A stretch of DNA of 64,000 nt from Salinadaptatus halalkaliphilus (GCF_006543045.1 NZ_RBZW01000003.1:248001-312000), one strand, 5' to 3'; counted from the first letter of the stretch, positions 7,454-16,768 are shown. A program made the numbers and translations. The notes: a model not told the origin generated them from the letters alone.

Positions 7454-8731
7454 CTAGTATGTCTCGCCGTCCCAGCGCAGGTCGTCGTAGGTACGGTCCT
7501 GGCTCGTATCGAATCGTTGCTCGAGCGTTTCGCGAAGGGATTGTTTTTCCGCGGCGCCGATCCGGGCGAGTTCGTCGGCTTTCTGGACGATCGTCGGCGG
7601 GCCGTGGGCGACGGCGATCTCCTGCAGCAGGTGCATGGTGAGTCGCTCGCGTGTCTCCGGATCGCGGGTGAATCCGTAGGGCGCTTCGACCCGGTAGACG
7701 AGGTCGTCGCGGGGATCGTAGACGACGAAGAAGGTGACCTCGTAGTCCTCGAGTGCCCGGTTGCGCTCGACGCCGAGTGCGTCGCCGTCGATCGAAAGGG
7801 GACGATCGACGCCGCCACGCGACCGAAACCAGTTCGTGTAGGTGAGCGCCTCGGTGTTTCGTTCCCAGCGGTCGCCGGTGACATCGTCGACGTACTCGCC
7901 GCGCTCGAGCAGGCGGGTAAACAGCGCCGAATCGTCGCTCCAGGGGACGCTGAGTCCGGCCTCGTCGTCGCGCTTGAGCGCGCGGGTGATGACCCGTGTC
8001 GCCGGGTTCTTCACGAAGCCGACGAGGGGAACGTCGCGCTCGCGGAAGCGCTCGACCAGCCGGACGTAGTTCTCGAGGACCGTCGTCGGCCGGGGATCCT
8101 CGAGGAGGAAGTCGGCGAGATCGGGGTGCTGGTCGGCCCAGCGAAGCAGGCCGCGGGGATAGATCGGACCATCGAGGACGAGCAGATCGGAGACGCGTTC
8201 GGCGTGAGCCAGGGCGTGTTTGCTCTCGGCGAGATAGAGCGCGAGCGCGTGGACGACGCCCTCGGCGAAGCGCGGCAGCGGTGGGGTCTTGACCGCGCGG
8301 CTGCGGCTGTAGCCCTCGTCGAACGTCCCCCAGTCCTCGTCGACGGTCATCGTCTCGTCGTTCGAGTGAACCGTCATGACGGCCGTTCGCGAGCGATGGA
8401 GATCGAGATCAGTCGGCGTGGCGCTCATCGCGGTCTGGGCGACGTCGATAACCAGCCCGTTTTTGAACGTCGTCGGGTTGATCGTCCCCGCGTCGAGCCC
8501 GTGGACGGTGTCGAACTCCCGGTTCCGGAGGGCGACGTCTTCGCAGTCGACCAGCCGTCGCGATTGCTCGTCGACGGGCTCGAGAATCGACCGACCGTCC
8601 ACGGTGAGCGGATCCAGAAAGGAATCCCAGACCGTCTCGGCAAACGCCCGCCGGTCGCGCTCATCGGCTCCGTGATCGATCCGATCGGCCAGCCCCGCGA
8701 TGCCGTCGAAGTGGACCGGATCCAGCGTCAT
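7454..8731 (-). CDS. nurA: NurA-domain nuclease
   Basis: A 425-residue protein resembling haloarchaeal NurA, the 5'-3' nuclease that works with the HerA helicase in DNA end resection. Supporting stretches: FDGIAGLADRID at the start, an early metal-binding-type region (GLDAGTINPTTFKNG, about residues 68-82) placed where NurA has its first catalytic aspartate, the central LLVLDGPIYPRGLLRW with its second acidic residue, and the C-terminal VYRVEAPYGF. ATG 8731 gives family length; the longer frame upstream is antisense to another gene. No herA neighbour is seen. Confidence 0.8.
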   Translation of the reverse strand: MTLDPVHFDGIAGLADRIDHGADERDRRAFAETVWDSFLDPLTVDGRSILEPVDEQSRRLVDCEDVALRNREFDTVHGLDAGTINPTTFKNGLVIDVAQTAMSATPTDLDLHRSRTAVMTVHSNDETMTVDEDWGTFDEGYSRSRAVKTPPLPRFAEGVVHALALYLAESKHALAHAERVSDLLVLDGPIYPRGLLRWADQHPDLADFLLEDPRPTTVLENYVRLVERFRERDVPLVGFVKNPATRVITRALKRDDEAGLSVPWSDDSALFTRLLERGEYVDDVTGDRWERNTEALTYTNWFRSRGGVDRPLSIDGDALGVERNRALEDYEVTFFVVYDPRDDLVYRVEAPYGFTRDPETRERLTMHLLQEIAVAHGPPTIVQKADELARIGAAEKQSLRETLEQRFDTSQDRTYDDLRWDGETY

Positions 8732-8822
8732 ACTCGGTGGCTCCCAGCCCACGCACAAATAGCCAGTGATCCACCCGGATCGGCTGATAACTCGCAGGCG
8801 AGTAACGATTTTATCAGAAATG

Positions 8823-8829
8823 TTATATG
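8823..8829 (+). promoter_or_regulatory. TATA-like box of the small zinc-ribbon gene
   Basis: TTATATG begins 35 bp before the ATG at 8858, consistent with a very short or absent 5' leader. Confidence 0.4.
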
Positions 8830-8857
8830 TGGTGGCGAGGTGAATCCGGATATCCCG

Positions 8858-9112
8858 ATGGCGACGCGAGAGCCGACCGCCGACCTCGAGGGCGAGGCGG
8901 TCAACTGGCGACAGACGAACGGTGGCGTGACACTCTACGACGAAACCAACCCCGACGCCTGGATCGAGATGGCCTTCGAGGCGGGTGTCGATCCCGAACA
9001 CCGACTCTTTATGATCTGTCCGGACTGCGGGGCCGTCTTCGCCCAGCGGAGCAAGCCGGGCAGCGGAACCGTCTGTGGCGACTGCGGCGCGGCGTTCGAC
9101 CACGAGGAGTGA
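8858..9112 (+). CDS. Small two-CxxC zinc-ribbon protein
   Basis: An 84-residue protein whose last 35 residues hold CPDC and CGDC knuckles about 19 residues apart, a zinc ribbon. The first half contains a hydrophilic WRQTNGGVTLYDETNPDAWIE segment that I associate with a haloarchaeal small zinc-protein family (DUF7837 from memory). The ATG at 8858 is within leaderless distance of the TATA box. It is divergent from nurA. Such proteins often act as regulators or adaptor proteins, but no function is shown here. Confidence 0.75.
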   Translation: MATREPTADLEGEAVNWRQTNGGVTLYDETNPDAWIEMAFEAGVDPEHRLFMICPDCGAVFAQRSKPGSGTVCGDCGAAFDHEE

Positions 9113-9173
9113 GTACTCGAGCATCGAGGTCGGTTCCGATAGCTAGTTACCCGCCGACGCTGACCCGTCGCAC

Positions 9174-10730
9174 ATGGATGCAGCGTTGATCGTCCTCGAC
9201 GGCTGGGGACTCGGCGATGGCGACCGAGACGCCGTGGCGGCCGCCGACACCCCGGCGTTCGACGGACTCGCCACTGCCGGTGCGTACGGCACACTCGAGG
9301 TCGCGGGCCGCCGCGTTGGCCTGCCGGAAGGACAGATGGGCAACAGCGAGGTCGGCCACTTAAACATCGGCGCAGGGCGGGTCGTCCATCAGGAGTACAC
9401 GCGGATTTCGGATTCGATCGCGGACGGTTCCTTCCGCGAAAACGACGCCATCAACGGCGCATTCGAACGGGCTCGAGCACACGACGGCCGCGTCCACGTC
9501 GTTGGTCTCGTCAGCGACGGCGGCGTTCACTCGGATCACGAACATCTCCACGCGCTGCTCGAGCTGGCGGCCGACCGCGACGTCGAGGCCGTCACGCACG
9601 CGATTACCGACGGCCGGGACACCTCTCCGACCGGTGGCCGGGGGTACCTCGCGACGCTCGAGGACGTGATCGACGAGCAGGGAACGGGCCACGTCGCGAC
9701 GGTCTCGGGGCGATACTACGCGATGGATCGCGACCAGAACTGGAACCGGACGAAACGGGCCTACGACGCCATCGTGAACCGGGCGGCCGAATACGAGGCC
9801 GATTCGGCGGTCGCGGCAGTCGAGCAATCGTACGACCGCGGTGAAACCGACGAGTTCGTCGAACCGACACTCGTCGCCGACCGACCAGCCCTCGAGGACG
9901 GCGACGCGGTCGTCTGGTTCAACTTTCGATCGGACCGCGCTCGCCAACTCACGCGGATGCTCGCCGATATTCGTCCCGAGGACTGGGCGGATGGCCAGGG
10001 TGGGATGGCCGGACGGGATTCGGCCACCGACCTCGAGACCGACCCGCCCGAGGTCGAGGTCGTCATGCTGACCCAGTACGACAAGACGTTCGACCTTCCC
10101 GTGGTGTATCCGCCGAACCAACCCGAGAACGTGCTCGGCGAAGTGCTGGCCGACGCCGGCAAAACGCAACTACGGATCGCCGAATCGGAAAAGTACGCCC
10201 ACGTCACCTACTTCCTCAACGGCGGGCGCGAGATCGAGTTCGACGGCGAGATCCGGGAGATCGTCGAGAGTCCCGACGTCCCGACCTACGACTTGCAGCC
10301 CGAGATGAGCGCGCCCGCGGTGACCGACACCGCGATCGACGTGATTCGGTCGGCTGATCCCGACGTGCTCGTGTGCAACTACGCCAACCCCGACATGGTC
10401 GGCCACACCGGCGACTACGAGGCCGCGATCGCGGCCGTCGAAGCCGTCGACGAGCAGCTGGGACGGCTCGTCGCGGCGCTCGAGGACGCCGGCGCACACG
10501 TCTTCGTTACCGCCGACCACGGCAATGCCGACGAGATGGGGACCGAGGACGATCCGCACACGGCTCACACGTACAACGACGTCCCGGTCGTCTATACCGC
10601 CCCCGACGGCACAGACGGCGGCCGCACCGTCCGCGAGGGCGGCACCCTCGCCGATCTTGCGCCGACGATACTCGAGACGATCGACCTCGAATGCCCGCCG
10701 GAGATGACCGGTGAATCGCTGCTCGAGTGA
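9174..10730 (+). CDS. gpmI: 2,3-bisphosphoglycerate-independent phosphoglycerate mutase
   Basis: A 518-residue enzyme, normal length for GpmI. VLDGWGLG at 8-15 gives the first metal-binding aspartate, GQMGNSEVGHLNIGAG (53-68) holds the phosphorylated serine at residue 58, TDGRDTSPTGG is the substrate-site motif, and the C-terminal VTADHGNADEMG carries metal-binding residues. It interconverts 3- and 2-phosphoglycerate in glycolysis and gluconeogenesis, cytoplasmic, probably manganese-dependent. Monocistronic in appearance. Confidence 0.96.
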   Translation: MDAALIVLDGWGLGDGDRDAVAAADTPAFDGLATAGAYGTLEVAGRRVGLPEGQMGNSEVGHLNIGAGRVVHQEYTRISDSIADGSFRENDAINGAFERARAHDGRVHVVGLVSDGGVHSDHEHLHALLELAADRDVEAVTHAITDGRDTSPTGGRGYLATLEDVIDEQGTGHVATVSGRYYAMDRDQNWNRTKRAYDAIVNRAAEYEADSAVAAVEQSYDRGETDEFVEPTLVADRPALEDGDAVVWFNFRSDRARQLTRMLADIRPEDWADGQGGMAGRDSATDLETDPPEVEVVMLTQYDKTFDLPVVYPPNQPENVLGEVLADAGKTQLRIAESEKYAHVTYFLNGGREIEFDGEIREIVESPDVPTYDLQPEMSAPAVTDTAIDVIRSADPDVLVCNYANPDMVGHTGDYEAAIAAVEAVDEQLGRLVAALEDAGAHVFVTADHGNADEMGTEDDPHTAHTYNDVPVVYTAPDGTDGGRTVREGGTLADLAPTILETIDLECPPEMTGESLLE

Positions 10731-10809
10731 GCGTCGTCCACCGCCCAGTTCCCGCCGCTCACCCGTTGGCCACAACAGCAAAGATCCCGACTACTGAACA
10801 CCCACTGTT

Positions 10810-12552
10810 GTGTTGGTGCCCCCCTGGCCCGTCACCGGTTCGTTGCTCGCGGGGGCTGGATCCGTTCTGCTGTTAGCGTACCTCTGGCGTCATCGGGGGA
10901 AACCCGGAGTCAACTGGTTCGTATTGACGCTGGTCGCACAGTCGGTGTGGTGTTTCTCCTATGGCATCTCGTTGCTCGTCTTCGATCCGACCCTCCGGAT
11001 CGGCATGGAAATGCTGACCTGGGTCGCGATCATGTGGACCGGGCTGCCGTTCCTGGCGTTCGGCCTCGAGTACACCGGTCGAGGATCCCTTATCCGGACG
11101 CCGTGGTTCGGGCTCTTGGCACTCCTGCCGGTGGTGACGACCGTGCTCGTGGTGACCAACCCCGTTCACTCGCTGGTCTGGAGCGAGTTTCGGATCGATC
11201 CCGTCTTCGGCGCGGCGACGGTTTCCTACGAGTTCGAGGCCTGGGCCTACGTCGCGATCATGATCGGGACGGTGTTTGCCGCCTCGGGGACGCTCCTGCT
11301 GTTCGACACCGTCGTCAGCTACGGGCCGCTCTACCGGCGAGAGGCGCTCGCGGTCGGACTCAGCACGCTCCCACCGGGGATAGCCCTGCTCGCGTGGCTG
11401 TTCGAGATCGGGCCGGTTCCACAGCTCAATCTCTCGGCGGTCATGTTTCTCCCGCACGTCCTCTTCGATGCGTACGCGTTCGTCGGGAGCAACATGTTCA
11501 CCTTCAGTCCCTCGACCCGTCGCAGGGCCGACCAATCCGCGATCGAGGACCTCGAGAACCCGTTTCTCGTCGTGGATCCCAACGAGCGGATCGTCGATCT
11601 GAATCCGGCGGCCGAATCGGCGTTCGACGTGACCCAGTCGGCGGTGCTCGGGCGCGACCTCGAGGCGGTCGTGGAACTGGAGATCGACCTCACGGCGGAC
11701 AACCAGATCATCACCCGCAACGACGCTGGACAGTACCGCGAACTAGCAGTCTCGACCTCGCCGCTTCGGGAATCGACCGGGGGCGTCGTCGGCTACACCG
11801 TGTTACTACAGGACATCACGGACCGCCGTCAGCGAAAACAGCGACTCGACGTGTTGAATCGGATCCTCCGGCACAACCTTCGCAACGATCTAAACGTCGC
11901 CGAGGGCTACGTCGGCATCGTCGCGGATCGAACCGACGACGAGGAACTGCAGGCGATGCTCGAGGACGCCCACACCGACATCACGGGCGTCATCGGGATG
12001 GCCGAGAAAGCGTGGGCATTCGAACGAGCCCTCGACTCCCTTCAGGGTGAGCCAGAACCCGTCTCGCTTCAGGCGGTACTGGAGACGGTCGCCGCCGACG
12101 TCGAATCCACAACCGACAGTCGCGTCGACGTCGACGTCCCCGCTGGATTGACACTCGAGAGCCAGCGAGCACTGCTCGTCCAGCTGTTCACGAACCTCGC
12201 CGAGAACGCCGTCGTCCACACCGACGCGGCGTCGCCGTCGGTCGCCATCACGCTCGAGGGGACCGCGGACGGCGTCGCCGTCGTCTCGGTCGTCGACGAC
12301 GGCCCCGGCGTACCAGCCCACGAACTCGAGGTTCTCGAACAGGGCGAGGAGACATCGCTCGAACACGGAAGCGGACTCGGGTTGTGGCTCGTCGTCTGGT
12401 GCGTCCGAACGCTCGGTGGCGACATCGAGTTCGATACCACGGACGGGACGACCGTGACCGTCCGCCTGCCGGGTGTGATCGACCGTCCCGAAACGGACCG
12501 GAACGAGGGCGGGGACTCGTACGGACCGCTGTCGGCGGACGGCGAAGCCTAA
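10810..12552 (+). CDS. Membrane histidine kinase with N-terminal 7TM sensor and PAS domain
   Basis: A 580-residue kinase starting at GTG 10810. Residues 8-225 hold about seven hydrophobic helices of the histidine-kinase N-terminal 7TM type; residues 245-340 form a PAS domain ending in LLQDITDRR; the phosphoacceptor box is RILRHNLRND with His355; the N box is NLAENAVVHT, and DDGPGVP and EHGSGLGLW are the ATP-lid G boxes. The RHNLRNDL H-box is the common haloarchaeal form. No response regulator lies next to it, so its partner is elsewhere; the ligand is unknown. The C-terminal 25 residues after the ATPase domain are unstructured and acidic. Confidence 0.93.
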   Translation: MLVPPWPVTGSLLAGAGSVLLLAYLWRHRGKPGVNWFVLTLVAQSVWCFSYGISLLVFDPTLRIGMEMLTWVAIMWTGLPFLAFGLEYTGRGSLIRTPWFGLLALLPVVTTVLVVTNPVHSLVWSEFRIDPVFGAATVSYEFEAWAYVAIMIGTVFAASGTLLLFDTVVSYGPLYRREALAVGLSTLPPGIALLAWLFEIGPVPQLNLSAVMFLPHVLFDAYAFVGSNMFTFSPSTRRRADQSAIEDLENPFLVVDPNERIVDLNPAAESAFDVTQSAVLGRDLEAVVELEIDLTADNQIITRNDAGQYRELAVSTSPLRESTGGVVGYTVLLQDITDRRQRKQRLDVLNRILRHNLRNDLNVAEGYVGIVADRTDDEELQAMLEDAHTDITGVIGMAEKAWAFERALDSLQGEPEPVSLQAVLETVAADVESTTDSRVDVDVPAGLTLESQRALLVQLFTNLAENAVVHTDAASPSVAITLEGTADGVAVVSVVDDGPGVPAHELEVLEQGEETSLEHGSGLGLWLVVWCVRTLGGDIEFDTTDGTTVTVRLPGVIDRPETDRNEGGDSYGPLSADGEA

Positions 12553-12672
12553 CCCACTCGAGGGGCGACCGAACGGATTGGGGCGCGGCTGCGAAGACCG
12601 TCGTCCGCGTGTTCCGTTCGACCGGGACTGCCCACAACACTGTTTTACGCCGTGCGTGTCAGAGTACGATAC

Positions 12673-13959
12673 ATGAGCGACGAGACTACCGACCGAGAGT
12701 TCGCCACAGACAGCATCCACGCGGGCCAGGAACCCGACCCGACGACCGGCGCTCGAGCGCCGCCGCTGTACCAGACGACCTCCTACGAGTTCGACGACAC
12801 GGACCACGCCGCTGCACTGTTCGGCTTAGAAGAATTTGGCAACATCTACTCGCGGATCATGAACCCGACGAACGCGATGTTAGAAGAGCGCATCGCGACG
12901 CTGGAAGGCGGCGTCGGCGCACTCGCCACGTCGTCGGGAATGGCCGCGTTCGACCTCGCAACCTTCATCCTCGCCGACGTTGGCGACAACATCGTCTCGG
13001 CGTCGTCGCTCTACGGCGGCACCTACACCTACCTCACCCACACCGTCTCGAAGCGCGGCATCGAGACGAAGTTCGTCGACACGCTCGATTACGAGGCCTA
13101 CGCGGAGGCCATCGACGACGACACCGCCTTCGTCCACTTAGAGACGATCGGTAACCCCGCGTTGGTAACGCCCGACATCGAACGCATCGCCGACATCGCT
13201 CACGATCACGACGTGCCGTTGTTCGTCGACAACACGTTCGCGACGCCGTATCTGTGCCGCCCGCTCGAGCACGGTGCGGATCTGGTCTGGAACTCGACGA
13301 CGAAGTGGATCCACGGCGCCGGCTCGACGGTGGGCGGTATCCTGGTCGACGGCGGCTCCTTCCCCTGGGACGAGGGCGACTACCCCGAGGTCGCCGAGCC
13401 GAATCCAGCGTATCACGGCGTCAACTTCTACGAGACCTTCGGCGAGCAGGCGTTCGCGCTGGCAGCCCGAACGCGCGGCCTGCGCGATCTGGGGAACCAG
13501 CAGGCGCCCTTCGACGCCTGGGTCACCCTGCAGAAACTCGAGTCGCTCCCCCTGCGGATGGAAAAACACTGCGAGAACGCGATGGCCGTCGCCGAGTACC
13601 TCGAGGATCACGACGATGTCGCGTGGGTCAACTATCCCGGCCTCGAGAGCCACGAAACTCACGAGAACGCCGAAAAATACCTCGAGGGCGGCTACGGCGG
13701 CATGATCACGTTCGGCCTCGAGGGCGGCTACGACGCCGCTGAGACGGTCTGTAACGAGGTCGATCTGGCCAGCCTGCTCGCGAACGTCGGCGACGCGAAG
13801 ACGCTGATCATCCACCCTGCGAGCACGACCCACCAGCAACTCACCGAGGAGGAGAAACTCGCGAGCGGCACCACCGACGACCTCGTGCGTCTCTCGGTCG
13901 GCATCGAGGACGTCGACGACGTGATCGCCGACCTCGAGCAGGCCATCGCGCAGGCCTGA
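12673..13959 (+). CDS. metY: O-acetylhomoserine aminocarboxypropyltransferase (sulfhydrylase), PLP-dependent
   Basis: A 428-residue Cys/Met-metabolism PLP enzyme. FATDSIHAGQEPDPTTGARAPPLYQTTSY at the N terminus, the NIYSRIMNPTN loop, and the cofactor lysine at residue 211 in NSTTKWIHGAGSTVGG define the family; the length and the IHGAG/VGG motif plus the late DAKTLIIHPASTTHQQL favour the sulfhydrylase MetY over cystathionine synthases. It makes homocysteine from O-acetylhomoserine and sulfide. A metX partner is not adjacent. Confidence 0.92.
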   Translation: MSDETTDREFATDSIHAGQEPDPTTGARAPPLYQTTSYEFDDTDHAAALFGLEEFGNIYSRIMNPTNAMLEERIATLEGGVGALATSSGMAAFDLATFILADVGDNIVSASSLYGGTYTYLTHTVSKRGIETKFVDTLDYEAYAEAIDDDTAFVHLETIGNPALVTPDIERIADIAHDHDVPLFVDNTFATPYLCRPLEHGADLVWNSTTKWIHGAGSTVGGILVDGGSFPWDEGDYPEVAEPNPAYHGVNFYETFGEQAFALAARTRGLRDLGNQQAPFDAWVTLQKLESLPLRMEKHCENAMAVAEYLEDHDDVAWVNYPGLESHETHENAEKYLEGGYGGMITFGLEGGYDAAETVCNEVDLASLLANVGDAKTLIIHPASTTHQQLTEEEKLASGTTDDLVRLSVGIEDVDDVIADLEQAIAQA

Positions 13960-14049
13960 TTCGGGACACTACTCGATAGATCGATCCGGTACTATCAGCG
14001 CGTTCAAAATGCCCCCCGTGATTAAGGTCTCCCGGTCCAATCGTCCGGT

Positions 14050-14439
14050 ATGGGCACTGGCCTACTCACCTCAGGGGCAGCCGATCGAATCGTCACGACC
14101 TGCCGGACAGCGATCGGGGACAGTCTCCGATCGGTCACATACTTCGATCGGGACGACTTCGAGCAGGTGTACCTCCGGGAGGATCTCGAGCGGGATGCGG
14201 ACCTCTCGACGTTTATCGGTCACGAGTGGCGCGGCTTCAAGACCGCCCAGACCGCCTACGAAGGGTCCGAACTCGGCGATTACAACTACACGATTCGAGT
14301 CTTCGACAACGGCTTTCTGATCCGAGTTACCACCGACAGCGAGGGCGTCTTCGTGACGACCGACGGACTGACGGTCAAAGACTTCGAAGAAGTCGCGACG
14401 GCGCTCAATTCGTTCCTCGAGGAACGAGAAGTGTCCTAA
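14050..14439 (+). CDS. Conserved haloarchaeal 129-residue protein (DUF7522-like)
   Basis: Soluble alpha/beta protein (MGTGLLTSGAADRIV...). The LRSVTYFDRDDFEQVYLREDLE and FLIRVTTDSEGVFVTTDGLT segments are typical of a family I know from many haloarchaeal genomes, possibly DUF7522. The latter segment resembles a beta-strand array sensing small ligands, but there is no assigned function. The gene is alone, same direction as metY. Confidence 0.7.
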   Translation: MGTGLLTSGAADRIVTTCRTAIGDSLRSVTYFDRDDFEQVYLREDLERDADLSTFIGHEWRGFKTAQTAYEGSELGDYNYTIRVFDNGFLIRVTTDSEGVFVTTDGLTVKDFEEVATALNSFLEEREVS

Positions 14440-14612
14440 GGAGGAGAGCGACCGGGTTCGGTACGGTCGACATCGGGAACGGGGTCGTCCGTTCGCGAGT
14501 CGTCAGACGGCGTCGTCTCGGAGCCGATCGGTAACCCAGAGCCGGGTTCGCCATCGGTACCGAGCAAGCGAGCGAACCGACGGCGTTCGGCAGCATGTCT
14601 ATCGAGAGCCAT
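14436..14612 (-). CDS. Possible 58-residue small protein
   Basis: A minus-strand frame starting MALDRHAAERRRFARLLGTDGE with a proline-, serine- and aspartate-rich tail. The N-terminal basic helix looks purposeful and the interval is otherwise empty, but the tail is typical of antisense GC-rich frames. Its stop overlaps the end of the preceding plus-strand gene by 4 bp. No family recognised. Confidence 0.3.
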   Translation of the reverse strand: MALDRHAAERRRFARLLGTDGEPGSGLPIGSETTPSDDSRTDDPVPDVDRTEPGRSPP

Positions 14613-14781
14613 ATCACCGACCAACGTCGATATCGATTGTAGTAATGAACGGCGTTTACATCGGAAAGGATCTGCTACCGTCTCGAAACGGTCCGGTAAC
14701 CGCCGGGTTCGGTTCCCCTTTCCGGGCACCGAATCGATCGTAGCGTAACATCCTTTGCCGTCTCGCCAGTAATCCGTGTTA

Positions 14782-15309
14782 ATGACCGACGCCGAACGTC
14801 CATCCGCCGTCGAACGCGAACTCGAGCGCCACGACGCGTTCGAACCAGCCGACGACACCTATCGACTGACGACGACTGTTTTCGACGCCGCGGTCGACGT
14901 GACACCCGCAGACGGCGCTCGCGACGGGGAATTCGCGGTCACCGTCACCCTTCCGACCCTCGATAACGCCGTCGCCGGCGAACGCGTCGCTACCGCCGTC
15001 GAAGACGGCTGGTACGAGACCCTCAAGCGGCGACTCGCCGACATCTTTACCGTCGCACAGACAACGACGCACGACAACCCTACCGTCTCGCGCGACGACG
15101 ACACCGTTACCGTTCGCCTCGAGTATACGGCGCGGGATGCTGGCGAGGGCGTCGCGGACGCGAAAACACTGGTCGAGTTCGTCGAAGGGACCTACGCACA
15201 GGGGATCATTCCCGGCTACGAGTACCGCGGGCCGGCCGGGACGTTGCTCGAGAACGCCCAACAACGCGGGGAGCAGGCGGACGGTGACGCTGGCGGCATG
15301 CCCATGTGA
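14782..15309 (+). CDS. Haloarchaeal DUF5813-type protein
   Basis: A 175-residue soluble protein. The core AFEPADDTYRLTTTVFDAAV, the ADIFTVAQTTTHDN stretch and VRLEYTARDAGEGVADAKTLVEFVEGTYAQGIIPGYEY recall a haloarchaea-specific family (DUF5813 from memory) of unknown function; C-terminal residues 150-175 are low complexity. Repeat copy 3 begins 21 bp after its stop. Translation starts at ATG 14782, two codons inside the longest frame. Confidence 0.75.
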   Translation: MTDAERPSAVERELERHDAFEPADDTYRLTTTVFDAAVDVTPADGARDGEFAVTVTLPTLDNAVAGERVATAVEDGWYETLKRRLADIFTVAQTTTHDNPTVSRDDDTVTVRLEYTARDAGEGVADAKTLVEFVEGTYAQGIIPGYEYRGPAGTLLENAQQRGEQADGDAGGMPM

Positions 15310-15330
15310 GTTCCGACGATAGCCCGACTC

Positions 15331-15412
15331 ATACGGTTTACTGTAAGTCATTGCCGGCGCAACCGCGACCCGGGCGGCAGTTGCGCCGGTAAACCGTTAC
15401 AGCAATCCGTAT
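15331..15412. repeat. 82-bp palindromic repeat, copy 3
   Basis: Ends ATACGGTTTACTGTA and CAGCAATCCGTAT; inner stem GGCGCAACCGC with one mismatch against GCAGTTGCGCC. It fills the gap between two convergent genes, and its right terminal T is the complement of the last base of the TGA of the minus-strand RAM-domain gene. Confidence 0.9.
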
Positions 15413-15642
15413 CAATCCATCGCGATGTACGTTTTTGTCTCGGTGACGCCCTCGAGTCCCTGGATATCCGACGAGACGGCCTTGAGCACGTCGTAGACTT
15501 CCGGGGCGTCGGTTTCGACGATGATGTCGTAGTTGCCGGCGACGATGTGGGCGTTCGAGACCGACTCGAAGCCCCTGATCGACTCGAGCAGCCCCTCCGA
15601 CGATCCGGCAGCCGTCTTCACCATAATAAATGCGTGAACCAT
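15412..15642 (-). CDS. Stand-alone Lrp/AsnC ligand-binding (RAM) domain protein, copy A
   Basis: A 76-residue protein consisting only of the RAM/AsnC effector domain: MVHAFIMVKT, then SNAHIVAGNYDIIVETDAP and QGLEGVTETKTYIAMD. No HTH is present. In other Lrp-type proteins this domain binds amino acids and forms multimers. It is divergent from trkA (143 bp) and closely similar to the RAM protein at 16493-16723 on the other side of trkA, so both probably act with the TrkA system. ATG 15642 is the natural start. Its TGA is part of repeat copy 3. Confidence 0.85.
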   Translation of the reverse strand: MVHAFIMVKTAAGSSEGLLESIRGFESVSNAHIVAGNYDIIVETDAPEVYDVLKAVSSDIQGLEGVTETKTYIAMD

Positions 15643-15785
15643 CGGTCGGGGTGTGGTACTCTCCCACACGACTAAAGCCTTTGCCCGCCGCCGTGTCGAC
15701 CTCGATCGGCGGCCGATAGTATCATAAATCTGTGGTGTGTGGATTGGGGACAACCTTATTGCCAGGGGCCACCGTATAGCGCCCT

Positions 15786-16493
15786 ATGCGGTTCGTGATT
15801 ATCGGGGCCGGACGGGTTGGGCTGCGCACAGCGCGAGTCCTGCGCGAGGAGGGTCACGAGATCGTCCTCGTCGAGCGTGACGGTGCGTTAGTCAGACGCG
15901 CTCGCAACGAGGAGTTTACCGTCATCGACGGCGACGGCTCCAAGGAGGCTATCCTCGAGGAAGCCGGCGTGACGAAAGCCGACGCGGTCGGCGCGCTGAC
16001 CAGCGATCTGAACGTCAACTTCACCGTCTGCATGATCGCAAACCACTACGGCTGCCGGACGATCATGCGCATCGACGAGGCCTACCGCGAAGAGATCTAC
16101 CGGAAGTACGCGGACGAAGTCGACGAGGTGGTCTACCCCGAACGCCTCGGCGCTATCGGCGCGAAAAACGCCCTGCTTGGCGGAACGATCCGAGCGGTCG
16201 CCGACATCGCGCCCCACCTACAGATCGTCGAGCTGACGATCACCGACGACGCACCGGTCAACGGCTACACGATCAGTGAACTCGAGCTGCCGGCGGACGC
16301 GACCGTCCTGGCCTTTGGGAAGCGCGATGGCGACCTCGAGATACCGTCCGAAGACGAATCGCTCGCGGCCGGCGACCGACTCGTCGTGCTCGCGGACTTC
16401 GACGTCTTGAGCGAGGTGCGACAGCTGCTCGTCGGGGCGGATCCCGAGCAGATAGTTACGACTGCCGGATCGACGAATGGAGGTGCTTCCTGA
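15786..16493 (+). CDS. trkA: TrkA-type potassium channel/transporter regulatory subunit
   Basis: A 235-residue cytoplasmic protein. Residues 1-130 are a TrkA-N (RCK) Rossmann domain with the nucleotide motif GAGRVGLRTARVL and the acidic VERD; residues 140-225 are a TrkA-C domain (LTITDDAPVNGYTISELELPADATV). It binds NAD(H) or ATP/ADP and gates a potassium uptake protein. No trkH is adjacent. The stop codon TGA overlaps the ATG of the following RAM gene (ATGA arrangement shifted by one base), showing co-transcription and translational coupling. Confidence 0.92.
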   Translation: MRFVIIGAGRVGLRTARVLREEGHEIVLVERDGALVRRARNEEFTVIDGDGSKEAILEEAGVTKADAVGALTSDLNVNFTVCMIANHYGCRTIMRIDEAYREEIYRKYADEVDEVVYPERLGAIGAKNALLGGTIRAVADIAPHLQIVELTITDDAPVNGYTISELELPADATVLAFGKRDGDLEIPSEDESLAAGDRLVVLADFDVLSEVRQLLVGADPEQIVTTAGSTNGGAS

Positions 16494-16723
16494 TGGTTAC
16501 AGCATTTATCATGATCAAAGCGAACACGGGCGACGCGGATCGGCTTCGAGACGAAATGACGGCGATCGCCGGCGTCGAGTCGGCACACATCGTCGCCGGC
16601 GACGTCGACATCATCGCGAAAGCACAGGTCGAGACACCGGCGGCAGTCAAAGAGATCGCCGCGACCCAGATCCAGGGGATCGAGGGCGTCGAAGATACAC
16701 AGACCTACATCGCGATGGAGTAA
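16493..16723 (+). CDS. Stand-alone Lrp/AsnC ligand-binding (RAM) domain protein, copy B
   Basis: A 76-residue RAM-only protein, MVTAFIMIKANTGDADRL... with VESAHIVAGDVDIIAKAQ and IQGIEGVEDTQTYIAME. It has the same length and pattern as copy A. A GGAGGT ribosome-binding site sits at 16479-16484 inside the end of trkA, 9 bases before the start, and the start overlaps the trkA stop. Co-expression with trkA argues that it senses a ligand for the transport system. Confidence 0.88.
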   Translation: MVTAFIMIKANTGDADRLRDEMTAIAGVESAHIVAGDVDIIAKAQVETPAAVKEIAATQIQGIEGVEDTQTYIAME

Positions 16724-16768
16724 GTTCCACTATCGAACGAGCGCCGTCGACCGGCCTGGGAGCGATCG

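Noticed and set aside
14770-14782. GTAATCCGTGTTAATG near the DUF5813 start, resembling the repeat end
   Set aside because: Only the short AATCCGT core matches and no second arm exists; likely coincidence.
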